Positions 1-8,467 of a stretch of DNA of 32,246 bases are shown piece by piece. The stretch is taken from the NCBI RefSeq assembly GCF_009296165.1, contig NZ_VUAZ01000126.1:1-32246 (forward strand). Direction: 5' to 3'. The first letter of the stretch is position 1; each line of letters starts with the position of its first letter. This DNA comes from Pseudomonas kitaguniensis. Lineage in GTDB: Bacteria > Pseudomonadota > Gammaproteobacteria > Pseudomonadales > Pseudomonadaceae. Below the pieces are notes generated by a model, which was given only the letters and a program-made list of their open reading frames with translations, ran no database searches and was not told the DNA's origin. The translations under genes were made by a program, and so were the position numbers.

Positions 1-109
1 TTTGGGTGATGGCTTATATCGGTTTCCTGCCGGGTTACCCACGGATTCAAGCCTGCGTGCGCCATCGTGGTTTAACGGGGTGCTTCTCAGATCAAGATCA
101 CAAGATCAA

Positions 110-180
110 AGCAAGAGCACGGCGGCCCGAAAGCCGAGCTGATTAGGTTGAATGCAGAACAAAAGCAGTTTTGCATACAT
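110..180 (-). repeat. REP-associated element, copy C
   Basis: Read on the minus strand this gives GCTTTTGTTCTGC, a spacer, then CAGCTCGGCTTTCGGGCCGCC and TGCTCTTGCTTTGATC. The same order of blocks follows the REPs at 15525 and 29681. The core TCGGCTTnnnGGCCGCC is an imperfect palindrome. No coding function was seen. Confidence 0.6.
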
Positions 181-208
181 CGGCAGAGTGTCTGCTTTTT
201 TTGCTTTT

Positions 209-298
209 TGTGGGAGGGGGCTTGCTCCCGATAGCAGTTTTACAGTTGATACATGAATTGACTGACCCACCGCCATCGGGAGCAAGCCCCCTCCCACA
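209..298. repeat. REP inverted pair (BIME-like)
   Basis: The left arm TGTGGGAGGGGGCTTGCTCC and a right arm that is its reverse complement lie about 45 bases apart. Each arm contains the GGGGGCTTGCTCCCGAT core typical of Pseudomonas fluorescens-group REP sequences. It could act as a transcription or mRNA-decay barrier downstream of aceF. Related palindromes recur at 8311, 15439, 29597 and 32182. Confidence 0.85.
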
Positions 299-509
299 GT
301 TTGACCGAGTTCGGCTTGGGAATTGGGCCGGCTTTCGGGCCTTTCAAAAGTGACTCGCTGTAAGAGCGGAACCGATATAGGCCCTAACCTCAAAACGGAT
401 ATGCACTCAAAACCAAAGCCCCAAACCTGGATAAATTTCAATAACAAAAACAATAGGTTATTCGTAGTTTGATAGGAGCCGAGTTCGGCTTGTGAGATTA
501 ATTCGGGGC

Positions 510-537
510 AAAAAAAAGCCCCGCCAATTGACGGGGT
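510..537 (-). terminator. Rho-independent terminator of aceEF
   Basis: On the minus strand CCCCGT-CAATTG-GCGGGG forms a six-pair stem (one G-T pair) followed directly by a run of eight T. It lies about 75 bases past the aceF stop. A second hairpin without a T-run (CCTCCCC/GGGGGAGG, about 577-598) sits between it and the stop codon and may protect the 3' end of the mRNA. Confidence 0.85.
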
Positions 538-576
538 TGAGGTACGAGCGTGGCGCTCGAAAATCGGTGCAGCCAA

Positions 577-598
577 GCCTCCCCATTGCGGGGGAGGC
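577..598 (-). other. 3' hairpin immediately after aceF
   Basis: GCCTCCCC-attgc-GGGGGAGGC is a near-perfect 8-pair stem starting about ten bases after the aceF stop codon. It has no U-tract, so it is more likely an mRNA 3'-end stabiliser than a terminator. The real terminator follows at 510-537. Confidence 0.55.
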
Positions 599-608
599 CG
601 CTGGCTGA

Positions 609-2288
609 TTACAGCAGGATAGTGCGTATATCGTTCAACAGTTGGCTCAGACGCTGCGTAAAGCGAGCCGCAGCGGCGCCGTTGATCACACGGTGATCGT
701 AAGACAACGACAGCGGCAGCATCAGCTTCGGCTGGAACGCTTTACCGTCCCACACAGGCTGGATAGTGGCCTTGGAAACACCCAGGATCGCCACTTCCGG
801 CGCGTTGACGATTGGCGTAAAGCCAGTGCCGCCAATGTGCCCGAGGCTGGAGATGGTGAAGCACGCGCCTTGCATGTCGTCGGCGGTGAGCTTCTTGTCG
901 CGGGCCTTGGCAGCCAGCGCAGCCGCTTCGGCAGCCAGTTGCAGCAGGCTTTTTTGGTCGACGTTCTTGATCACCGGCACCAGCAGGCCATCCGGCGTAT
1001 CGACTGCGAAACCTACGTTCACGTACTTCTTGCGGATGATCGCTTTGCCGCTTGGCGCCAGCGAGCTGTTGAAGTCCGGCAGCTCCTTGAGCAGGTGCGC
1101 ACAGGCCTTGAGCAGCAGTGGCAACACGGTCAGTTTCACGCCAGCCTTCTCGGCCACGGCTTTCTGCGCAACGCGGAAAGCTTCCAGGTCGGTAATGTCG
1201 GCCTGGTCGAACTGAGTCACGTGCGGGATGTTCAGCCAGCTGCGGTGCAGGCTCGACGCGCCGATTTGCATCAGGCGGGTCATCGGCACTTCTTCGGTTT
1301 CGCCGAAGCGGCTGAAGTCCACCACCGGGATCGGCGGAATGCCCGAACCACCGGTGGCAGCGCCGGCAGCCGGAGCTTCCTTGGCCTTCTGCATCATGGA
1401 TTTGACGTAAACCTGCACGTCTTCCTTCAGCACACGACCGTGAGGGCCGGTGGCCGACACAGCGTTCAGCTCAACCCCGAACTCACGCGCCAGTTGGCGT
1501 ACGGCAGGGCCAGCGTGAACCTTGGCGCCGCTTGGCGCAGGTGCGGCAGCCGCCGGGGCCGGTGCAGCCTCAGCTTTTGCAGCCGGTGCTGCAGCGGCGG
1601 CAGGTGCCGGTGCCGGTGCCGGTGCAGCTTCAGCTTTGGCCGCCGGCGCAGCAGCGGCCGCAGCGGGTGCCGCAGCAGGCGCAGCGCCTTGTACTTTGAG
1701 CTTGAGGATGAAGTCGCCAGTGCCGACTTCGTCTTCCAGCTTGACCGCGATGCTTTCCACAACGCCGGCAGCCGGCGACGGGATTTCCATGGAGGCCTTG
1801 TCGGACTCCAGGGTGATCAGCGACTGGTCGGCTTCGACGGTGTCGCCGACTTTGACCAGCAGCTCAATGATCTTGGCCTTGCCCGACGAGCCGATGTCCG
1901 GAACATGAATGTCCTGAACGCTGGCGGCGGCGGCAGCCGGAGCAGCCGCCTCGGCCGCTGGGGCCTCGGCAGGCTTTTCAGCAGGCTTTTCAGCAGGTTT
2001 TTCTGCTGGCGCTGCAGCGCCAGCAGGCGCTGCCGCAGGGGCCGCATCAGCGGCGCCTTCGATTTCCAGCTCAAGCAGTTCGTCGCCTTCTTTCAGGCGG
2101 TCGCCCAGCTTGACCTTGAGGCTCTTGACCACGCCGGCCTTGGGAGCAGGGATTTCCATGCTCGCCTTGTCTGATTCCAGGGTCAGGATGCTCTGGTCGG
2201 CTTCGACGGTGTCGCCGACCTTCACAAACAGCTCGATTACTTCACCTTCACCGCTGCCGATGTCAGGTACGCGAATGAGTTCGCTCAC
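609..2288 (-). CDS. aceF: Pyruvate dehydrogenase E2, dihydrolipoyl acetyltransferase
   Basis: This is the E2 core of the pyruvate dehydrogenase complex. It transfers the acetyl group from E1 via lipoyl-lysine to CoA in the cytosol. Visible parts, in order: lipoyl domain 1 (about residues 1-77, lipoyl Lys41 in ESDKASMEIP), an Ala/Pro/Glu linker with an EKPA repeat, lipoyl domain 2 (about 125-200, Lys164 in the same motif), a long Ala-Pro linker, a peripheral-subunit-binding domain (about 256-291) and a catalytic domain (about 330-559) ending with DHRVING. The HxxxNG form (His532, Asn536) is the variant used by Azotobacter and Pseudomonas E2p, so it is not a defect. Two lipoyl domains rather than the three of E. 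coli is usual for Pseudomonas. The start is GTG, preceded by AGGAG, 11 bases after the aceE stop. The length of 559 aa is normal. Confidence 0.97.
   Translation of the reverse strand: MSELIRVPDIGSGEGEVIELFVKVGDTVEADQSILTLESDKASMEIPAPKAGVVKSLKVKLGDRLKEGDELLELEIEGAADAAPAAAPAGAAAPAEKPAEKPAEKPAEAPAAEAAAPAAAAASVQDIHVPDIGSSGKAKIIELLVKVGDTVEADQSLITLESDKASMEIPSPAAGVVESIAVKLEDEVGTGDFILKLKVQGAAPAAAPAAAAAAPAAKAEAAPAPAPAPAAAAAPAAKAEAAPAPAAAAPAPSGAKVHAGPAVRQLAREFGVELNAVSATGPHGRVLKEDVQVYVKSMMQKAKEAPAAGAATGGSGIPPIPVVDFSRFGETEEVPMTRLMQIGASSLHRSWLNIPHVTQFDQADITDLEAFRVAQKAVAEKAGVKLTVLPLLLKACAHLLKELPDFNSSLAPSGKAIIRKKYVNVGFAVDTPDGLLVPVIKNVDQKSLLQLAAEAAALAAKARDKKLTADDMQGACFTISSLGHIGGTGFTPIVNAPEVAILGVSKATIQPVWDGKAFQPKLMLPLSLSYDHRVINGAAAARFTQRLSQLLNDIRTILL
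1969..2004 (-). repeat. 12-bp tandem repeats in the aceF linker
   Basis: Three consecutive 12-base units (GCAGGCTTTTCA twice, then GCAGGTTTTTCT) encode the repeated EKPA tetrapeptide between the two lipoyl domains. A unit count that is a multiple of three keeps frame, so copy-number change would only alter linker length. Confidence 0.8.
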
Positions 2289-2299
2289 AAAAAATCTCC

Positions 2300-4945
2300 T
2301 CAGCAGTCCAGTGGGTTGCGTTTTTCCGGGTTGATCCCGAACTTGACGATGGCGTCAGCCACCACCTTGGGTTCGATCTCACCACGGTCAGCCAAGGCTT
2401 CCAGGGCTGCCAACACCACGAAGTGACGGTCGACTTCGAAGAAGTGACGCAGCTTCTTGCGGCTGTCACTGCGGCCGAAACCGTCGGTGCCCAGGACTTT
2501 GAATTCCTTGGACGGGACCCACTGGCGAATTTGTTCAGCAAACAGCTTCATGTAGTCGGTGGACGCGATAACCGGACCTTTACGGCCGTTCAGGCATTCT
2601 TCGACGTAGCTCAGTGCAGGCTTCTGGCCAGGGTGCAGGCGGTTGTTGCGCTCTACGGCCAGGCCATCGCGACGCAGTTCGTTGAAGCTGGTAACGCTCC
2701 ACACGTCAGCGCCGACGTTGAACTCGTCACGCAGGATCTTCGCCGCTTCACGCACTTCACGCAGGATGGTGCCGGAGCCCATCAGTTGTACGTGGTGCGC
2801 CGCTTCCTTGGTGTCTTCTTCGAGCAGGTACATGCCCTTGATGATGCCTTCTTCAACACCGGCCGGCATGGCTGGCTGCTGGTAAGACTCGTTCATCACG
2901 GTGATGTAATAGAAAATGTCCTGTTGCTCTTCGGTCATCTTCTTCATGCCGTCCTGAATGATCACCGCCAGCTCGTAGCCGTAGGTTGGATCAAAGGTGC
3001 GGCAGTTCGGGATGGTCGCAGCCAGGATGTGGCTGTGACCGTCTTCGTGTTGCAGGCCTTCGCCGTTCAGCGTGGTACGGCCGGCGGTGCCGCCGATCAG
3101 GAAGCCACGGGTACGGCTGTCGCCCGCTGCCCACGCCAGGTCACCGATACGCTGGAAACCGAACATCGAGTAGAAGATGTAGAACGGCAGCATCGGCTGG
3201 TTGTGGCTGGAGTACGAAGTACCGGCAGCGATGAAGGAGCTCATGGCGCCCGCTTCGTTGATGCCTTCTTCGAGGATCTGGCCCTTCTTGTCTTCCTTGT
3301 AGAACATCACCTGGTCTTTATCGACTGGCTCGTAGAGCTGGCCGACGGAGGAGTAGATGCCCAACTGACGGAACATGCCTTCCATACCGAAGGTACGCGC
3401 TTCGTCCGGGATGATCGGGACGATACGCGAGCCGATTTCCTTGTCCTTGACCAATTGCGCGAGGATGCGCACGAAGGCCATGGTGGTGGAAATTTCACGG
3501 TCGCCCGAGCCGTCCAGGATAGCCTTGAGGGTATCGAGTGGCGGCGTCGGGATGTTGAAGCTTTTAGCGCGGCGCTGTGGCACGAAACCGCCCAGCGCGG
3601 TGCGGCGTTCGCTCAGGTAACGCGCTTCGGCGCTGTTTGGCTCTGGCTTGAAGAACGGCAGGTTCTCCAGCTCTTCATCCTTGACCGGGATGTCGAAGCG
3701 ATCACGGAACAACTTCAGGCTGTCGACATCGACTTTCTTGGTGTTGTGCGCAGTGTTTTTCGCTTCGCCGGCACCGGTGCCATAACCTTTGATGGTTTTG
3801 GCCAGGATGACGGTCGGTTGTTCTTTGTGGTTGACCGCTTGGTGGTACGCCGCATACACCTTGTACGGGTCGTGGCCGCCACGGTTGAGTTTCCAGATCT
3901 CGTCGTCGGACAAGTCTGCAACCATCGCCTTGAGTTCCGGCGTGTTGAAGAAGTGTTCACGCACGAACGCGCCGTCTTTGGCCTTGTAGTTCTGGTACTC
4001 GCCGTCGATGACTTCGTCCATGCGACGTTGCAGGATACCGTCGACGTCTTTGGCCAACAGTGGGTCCCAGAAACGCCCCCAGATAACTTTGGTCACGTTC
4101 CAGTGGGCGCCACGGAACACGCCTTCGAGTTCCTGGATGATCTTGCCGTTGCCGCGAACCGGGCCGTCGAGGCGCTGCAGGTTGCAGTTGATGACGAAGA
4201 TCAGGTTGTCGAGCTTCTCGCGGCCAGCCAGGGAGATGGCGCCCAGCGATTCCGGCTCGTCACACTCGCCGTCACCCAGGAAGCACCAGACCTTCTGCTT
4301 GCCTTCCGGGATGAAGCCACGCGCTTCCAGGTACTTCATGAAACGTGCCTGGTAGATCGCCTGGATCGGGCCAAGGCCCATCGACACAGTCGGGAACTGC
4401 CAGAAGTCCGGCATCAGCCAAGGGTGCGGGTAGGACGACAGGCCGCCACCGTCGACTTCCTGACGGAAGTTGTTCATCTGGTCTTCGCTGATGCGGCCTT
4501 CCATGAACGCACGGGCGTAAACGCCTGGCGAGGTGTGGCCCTGGAAGTAGATCAGGTCGCCGCCGTGTTCTTCGGTCGGGGCCTGGAAGAAGTAGTTGAA
4601 GCCGATGTCATACAGGGTTGCGCTGGAAGCGAAGCTGGAGATGTGACCGCCCAGGTCCGAATCTTTCAAGTTCGTGCGCATTACCATCGCCATGGCGTTC
4701 CAACGTACCAGCGAGCGAATGCGGCGTTCCATGAACAGGTCGCCAGGCATGCGTGCTTCGTGGGTAACGGGGATGGTGTTGCGGTATGGCGTAGTGATGG
4801 CGTAAGGCAGTTGCGAGCCGCTGCGGGTCGCGAGTTCGCCCATACGGGTCATCAGGTAGTGAGCACGGTCTTCGCCTTCTTTGTCGAGAACCGATTCCAG
4901 GGCGTCCAGCCATTCCTGGGTTTCGACGGGATCGAGGTCTTGCAT
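2300..4945 (-). CDS. aceE: Pyruvate dehydrogenase E1 component
   Basis: This is the homodimeric E1 of pyruvate dehydrogenase. It uses thiamine diphosphate to decarboxylate pyruvate and reductively acetylate the E2 lipoyl groups. The length (881 aa) and sequence fit the gammaproteobacterial AceE family. The ThDP/Mg2+ motif is visible as GDGECDEPES (224-233) followed by NCN (253-255), and the N-terminal residues (MQDLDPVETQEW) are typical. The ATG start has GGAG seven bases upstream. It is first in an aceE-aceF operon. The E3 gene lpd is not adjacent, as is usual in Pseudomonas. The upstream region carries a candidate promoter and two palindromic operator-like sites. A near full-length antisense open frame exists but is a GC-codon shadow. 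Confidence 0.98.
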   Translation of the reverse strand: MQDLDPVETQEWLDALESVLDKEGEDRAHYLMTRMGELATRSGSQLPYAITTPYRNTIPVTHEARMPGDLFMERRIRSLVRWNAMAMVMRTNLKDSDLGGHISSFASSATLYDIGFNYFFQAPTEEHGGDLIYFQGHTSPGVYARAFMEGRISEDQMNNFRQEVDGGGLSSYPHPWLMPDFWQFPTVSMGLGPIQAIYQARFMKYLEARGFIPEGKQKVWCFLGDGECDEPESLGAISLAGREKLDNLIFVINCNLQRLDGPVRGNGKIIQELEGVFRGAHWNVTKVIWGRFWDPLLAKDVDGILQRRMDEVIDGEYQNYKAKDGAFVREHFFNTPELKAMVADLSDDEIWKLNRGGHDPYKVYAAYHQAVNHKEQPTVILAKTIKGYGTGAGEAKNTAHNTKKVDVDSLKLFRDRFDIPVKDEELENLPFFKPEPNSAEARYLSERRTALGGFVPQRRAKSFNIPTPPLDTLKAILDGSGDREISTTMAFVRILAQLVKDKEIGSRIVPIIPDEARTFGMEGMFRQLGIYSSVGQLYEPVDKDQVMFYKEDKKGQILEEGINEAGAMSSFIAAGTSYSSHNQPMLPFYIFYSMFGFQRIGDLAWAAGDSRTRGFLIGGTAGRTTLNGEGLQHEDGHSHILAATIPNCRTFDPTYGYELAVIIQDGMKKMTEEQQDIFYYITVMNESYQQPAMPAGVEEGIIKGMYLLEEDTKEAAHHVQLMGSGTILREVREAAKILRDEFNVGADVWSVTSFNELRRDGLAVERNNRLHPGQKPALSYVEECLNGRKGPVIASTDYMKLFAEQIRQWVPSKEFKVLGTDGFGRSDSRKKLRHFFEVDRHFVVLAALEALADRGEIEPKVVADAIVKFGINPEKRNPLDC

Positions 4946-5054
4946 GGCTTGCTCCAGGGCGGAAAGGCTACCAGAATCGGCTGCCTGAGTTTGCGACTGG
5001 CCTTGTGGGCAGACGACATAAATTCTTGGATGGCCGAAGGTTGCTTCGGCGTCC

Positions 5055-5069
5055 TGTAGTTTTACTACA
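5055..5069. promoter_or_regulatory. HexR-like palindromic operator, site A
   Basis: TGTAGTTTTACTACA is a perfect 6-3-6 inverted repeat. It matches the general form TGTARTnnnAYTACA that I recall for HexR of gammaproteobacteria. It lies roughly 20-35 bases downstream of the predicted aceE start point, where a bound repressor could block elongation. A GntR-type PdhR-like regulator is the main alternative. Confidence 0.5.
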
Positions 5070-5096
5070 AATCGTCGGCCATTTCAGCCTTTCGAA

Positions 5097-5124
5097 TGTA
5101 TATACGAGTAGTAAAACTACACAA
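5097..5124 (-). promoter_or_regulatory. aceE: Candidate aceE promoter
   Basis: On the minus strand TTGTGT (5124-5119), a 16-base spacer and TATACA (5102-5097) form a moderate sigma70-type promoter. It would give a start near 5090 and a leader of about 145 bases. The leader contains a 7-pair hairpin GCCGAAG-GTTG-CTTCGGC at 5033-5050. Assigned by eye only. Confidence 0.4.
5107..5121. promoter_or_regulatory. HexR-like palindromic operator, site B
   Basis: AGTAGTAAAACTACA is the same palindrome with one end mismatch. It overlaps the spacer and -35 region of the candidate aceE promoter. Its centre is 52 bases from the centre of site A, about five helical turns, so two dimers would sit on the same face of the DNA. 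Confidence 0.5.
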
Positions 5125-5327
5125 GACTGAGCGTATGGCTCGGTCTGGCTGGTGAGCATAATCGTTATTGTTGATCTTTTGCGAACAAGAAAAGGTGAAA
5201 GTTTGATGTTGCCTGCCAAGATTAATTTAATTTCAGCTATTTATAACCTTTGTTCGACAGTCCATCACCGCGCGAGGGTCTTGCGCTCACCGCCACAAGC
5301 CATTTACGCGCCGATCAAGGATAGACC

Positions 5328-8263
5328 ATGAGCCTTCCAACACTGGCCGAATTACCGGCCATTTTAGTGCCTTTCGCCACGCGAGCCGAGCAGTCATTAC
5401 GTGAAACGGTGGCCGCGCTGGACGACGATCATGGCCTTTCTGCGTGGACGCCGCAACGCTGGGCGGATTTTGCGCGTGTGTGCGCCGCCAGTGATTTTGT
5501 GATTGAACAGAGCCTGCGTGATCCTGTGATGTTGCTTGAACTGGTGGCCTGGGGCGAGCTGGACCGAGGCTTTGCGCCCGGCGAGCTGTGTGGGCAGATC
5601 GCGCGCCGTGCAACAAGCTGAAACAGAAGATGAGTTGGGCCGCGTGCTGCGTCGCCAGCGTACGCGCCAACAGGTGCGCATTATCTGGCGCGACCTGACG
5701 CGCCAGGCCGACCTGGTGCAAACCTGCCGCGACCTCTCCGACATGGCCGATGCCAGCATCGACCAGGCTTATCAATGGCTGTACCAACGCCATTGCGTGC
5801 AATTCGGCACGCCCACCGGTCGGCGCAGCGGTGAAGCGCAGCACATGGTCATCCTCGGCATGGGCAAGCTCGGCGCGGTGGAGCTGAACCTGTCGTCGGA
5901 TATTGACCTGATCTTCGCCTACCCCGAGGGCGGCGACACGGTGGGCGTGAAGCGCGCGCTGGACAACCAGGAATTTTTCATCCGCCTTGGTCAAAAATTG
6001 ATCAAGCGCTCGACCCGATGACCGTCGACGGTTCGTGTTCCGCGTTGACATGCGCCTGCGCCCGTATGGTTCGGCCGGTGCGCTGGTGCTGAGCTTTAAC
6101 GCGCTGGAGCAGTATTACCAGGACCAGGGCCGTGACTGGGAACGCTACGCGATGATCAAGGCGCGGGTTGTGGCGGGCGACCAAGTGGCGGGCGCGCAAC
6201 TGCTCGACATGCTGCGCCCGTTTGTTTATCGCCGTTACCTGGACTTTTCCGCCATCGAAGCGCTGCGCACCATGAAGCAGTTGATTCAGCAAGAAGTGCG
6301 GCGCAAAGGCATGGCCGAGAACATCAAGCTGGGCTCGGGCGGCATTCGTGAAGTGGAATTTATCGCCCAGGCGTTCCAGCTGATTCACGGCGGGCGCGAC
6401 CTCAGCCTGCAACAGCGGCCTCTGCTCAAGGTGCTGGGCATGCTCGAAGGCCAAGGGTACTTGCCGCCGGCGGTGATCGCCGAGTTGCGCAATGGCTATG
6501 AATTTTTGCGTTACACCGAACACGCGATCCAGGCGATTGCCGACCGGCAGACGCAAATGCTCCCGGATGGCCCCGAAGACCAGGCGCGTATCGCGTTTAT
6601 GCTGGGTTTCGCCGACTGGGCCGCCTTCCACGAGCGGCTGATGTACTGGCGCGGCCGGGTGGACTGGCACTTCCGTCAGGTAATTGCAGACCCTGATGAA
6701 GAAGAGGGCGAAGAAAGCGAAATGGTTGTCGGCGGTGAATGGTTGCCGCTGTGGGAAGAGTCGCAAGACGAAGACGCTGCCTGCCGCCAATTGGCCGAAG
6801 GGGGCTTCAGCGATGCCGCCAAAGCGCTCAAAGCTCTGGCCGGCCTGCGCGGTAGCCCGCAATTGCGCGCCATGCAGCGCTTGGGTCGCGAGCGGCTGGA
6901 TGCGTTTATTCCGCGCCTGCTGGCCCAGGCCGTCGAGCATGCCAACCCGGATTTGGTGTTGGAGCGCGTACTGCCACTGGTCGAAGCCGTGGCCCGCCGT
7001 TCCGCCTACTTGGTGCTGCTTGCCGAAAACCCCGATGCCCTGCGCCGCTTGCTGACCTTGTGCGCCGCCAGCCCATGGATCGCTGAACAGATCACGCGTT
7101 TCCCGCTGTTGCTTGATGAACTGCTCAACGAAGGCCGCCTGTTCAAGCCGCCGTTGGCGCCGGAACTTGCCGCCGAGCTGCGCGAACGCCTGACGCGCAT
7201 CCCCGAGGATGACCTTGAGCAGCAAATGGAAGCGCTGCGCCACTTCAAACTGGCCCACCGCCTGCGCGTCGCTGCGTCGGAAATCGCCGGCAGCCTGCCG
7301 CTGATGAAGGTCAGCGACTACCTGACCTGGCTCGCCGAGGCCATCCTCGAACAAGTGCTGGCCCTGGCCTGGCGCCAGACGGTGGCCCGCCACGGCTCGC
7401 CGCAACGGCTGGACGGTACTGTGTGCAACCCGGGTTTTGTGATTGTCGGGTATGGCAAGGTCGGCGGCATCGAACTGGGGCATGGTTCCGACCTGGACCT
7501 GGTGTTTATCCATGACGGTGACCCGCAGGCCGAAACCGACGGCGCCAAGCCGATCGACGGCGCGCAGTTCTTCACGCGCCTGGGCCAGCGCATCATTCAC
7601 CTGCTGACCACCCAGACCAACTCCGGCCAGTTATATGAAGTGGACATGCGCCTGCGACCTTCCGGTGCCTCGGGCCTGTTGGTGAGTTCGCTGGGTGCAT
7701 TTGCCCGCTATCAAGAAAATGAAGCCTGGACCTGGGAACATCAGGCCCTGATCCGTGCGCGGGTGCTGGTGGGCAGCCAGGATGTGGGCCATGCGTTCGA
7801 GAAGGTGCGCGCCAAAGTGCTTGGGCGCACGCGTGACTTGGCGAAGCTGCGCCAGGAGGTCAGCGAGATGCGCGCCAAGATGCGCGACAACCTCGGCACC
7901 AAGAGCACCGCGGCGGGTACCTCGGCGAATGCCTTCGCAGCCACGGCCGTGTTCGACCTCAAGCAGGACGCCGGAGGTATCGTCGATATTGAATTTATGG
8001 TGCAATACGCGGCTTTGGCATGGTCTGCGCAACATCCATCGTTGCTGCGCTACACCGACAATATCCGCATTTTGGAAGGTTTGGAGCAGGTCGGGCTGAT
8101 GCCCGCCGCCGATGCTCATCTGCTGCGCGAAGTGTATAAAGCGTACCGTTCCGCCGCGCACCGCCAGGCCTTGCAAAACGAGGCCGGCACGGTTGCAGGG
8201 GACCAGTTCGCCGACGAACGGCGTCAAGTGATGCGAATCTGGAATGAACTGGGTTTAAGCTGA
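5328..8263 (+). pseudogene. glnE: Glutamine synthetase adenylyltransferase/deadenylylase, frameshifted
   Basis: GlnE adenylylates and deadenylylates glutamine synthetase in response to PII and glutamine. The coding sequence is present end to end (about 979 aa when joined) but lies in three frames: 5328 to about 5605, about 5605 to 6006, and about 6031 to 8263. The first frame stops after GELCGQIARRATS, yet the next frame continues with VQQAETEDELG. The second stops after KLIKRSTR, where the family has KLIKALDPMTVDGF. The N-terminal adenylyl-removing nucleotidyltransferase motif (SSDIDLIF) and the C-terminal adenylyltransferase motif (GSDLDLVF) are both intact. Restoring one base near 6006 and one near 6030 repairs the second break. 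The first needs a net +1 shift near 5601-5609 (for example two lost bases). Sequencing error is more likely than true inactivation. The ATG start follows GGATAGACC. Confidence 0.9.
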
Positions 8264-8310
8264 AACCCGATGAATTGAGCGATGCCAATCTAATGTGGAA
8301 ACCGGCTTTA

Positions 8311-8396
8311 TGTGGGAGCGGGCTTGCCCGCGATGCAGACGCTTCGGTGTATCAGGTATACCGAGGCGATGCTATCGCAGGCAAGCCAGCTCCAAC
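8311..8396. repeat. REP inverted pair between glnE and waaF
   Basis: TGTGGGAGCGGGCTTGCCCG opens the left arm. The right arm (about 8373-8396) is a decayed reverse complement. The middle also folds (CTTCGGTGTA/TATACCGAG), so the whole unit can form one long hairpin. It lies between the glnE stop and the waaF leader. Confidence 0.8.
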
Positions 8397-8425
8397 AAAA
8401 AGCGCGATCCGCAGTAATTATCGAG

Positions 8426-8449
8426 GCGGGGAGGCGTAAGCCTCCCCGC
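8426..8449 (+). promoter_or_regulatory. Strong hairpin in waaF leader
   Basis: GCGGGGAGGC-GTAA-GCCTCCCCGC is a perfect ten-pair stem closed by a GNRA-type tetraloop. It ends 18 bases before the waaF ATG and is followed by only a short T stretch. It could be a weak terminator for glnE transcripts or a structured 5' leader element of the waa operon. Which of these it is cannot be decided from sequence. Confidence 0.6.
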
Positions 8450-8467
8450 ATCGTTTGTGGAAACTAC

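Larger units (their letters stand above)
1..608. other. Non-coding repeat-rich region downstream of aceF
   Basis: No convincing gene was found in this stretch. The open frames here are short, lack ribosome sites and run through palindromes. It holds a REP pair (209-298), a minus-oriented copy of a REP-associated element (about 110-180), a second stretch that I recognise from memory as a common Pseudomonas intergenic sequence (about 325-410, including GTGACTCGCTGTAAGAGCGG), a perfect 14-base direct repeat (305-318 and 479-492), and two hairpins at the 3' end of aceF. The composition is more AT-rich than the flanking genes in places (about 415-470). Confidence 0.7.
4946..5327. promoter_or_regulatory. 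Divergent aceE/glnE control region
   Basis: This 382-base gap separates the divergent aceE and glnE starts and contains no gene. On the aceE side it holds two palindromes (5055-5069, 5107-5121), a candidate sigma70 promoter (about 5097-5124) and a leader hairpin (5033-5050). The glnE side (about 5205-5260) is AT-rich and has several TATA-like stretches, but no -35/-10 pair is good enough to call. GATAGACC precedes the glnE ATG. Confidence 0.7.

Noticed and set aside
209..298. CRISPR-like or small RNA gene at the inverted repeats
   Set aside because: The palindromes are scattered single pairs with the standard REP core, not regularly spaced direct repeats, and no promoter points to an sRNA.
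532..536. HxxxNG in AceF as an active-site mutation
   Set aside because: (Positions given are residues 532-536 of AceF.) The Asn form is normal for Azotobacter/Pseudomonas E2p, so it is not a defect.
106..576. 156-codon open frame on the minus strand in the left intergenic region
   Set aside because: It runs through REP palindromes, the aceF terminator and repeats, and shows no family features.
2423..5059. 878-codon open frame antisense to aceE
   Set aside because: It mirrors aceE on the opposite strand, a known effect of GC-rich codon bias. The translation is rich in His, Val, Arg and Gln with no recognisable domain, and AceE is unambiguous.
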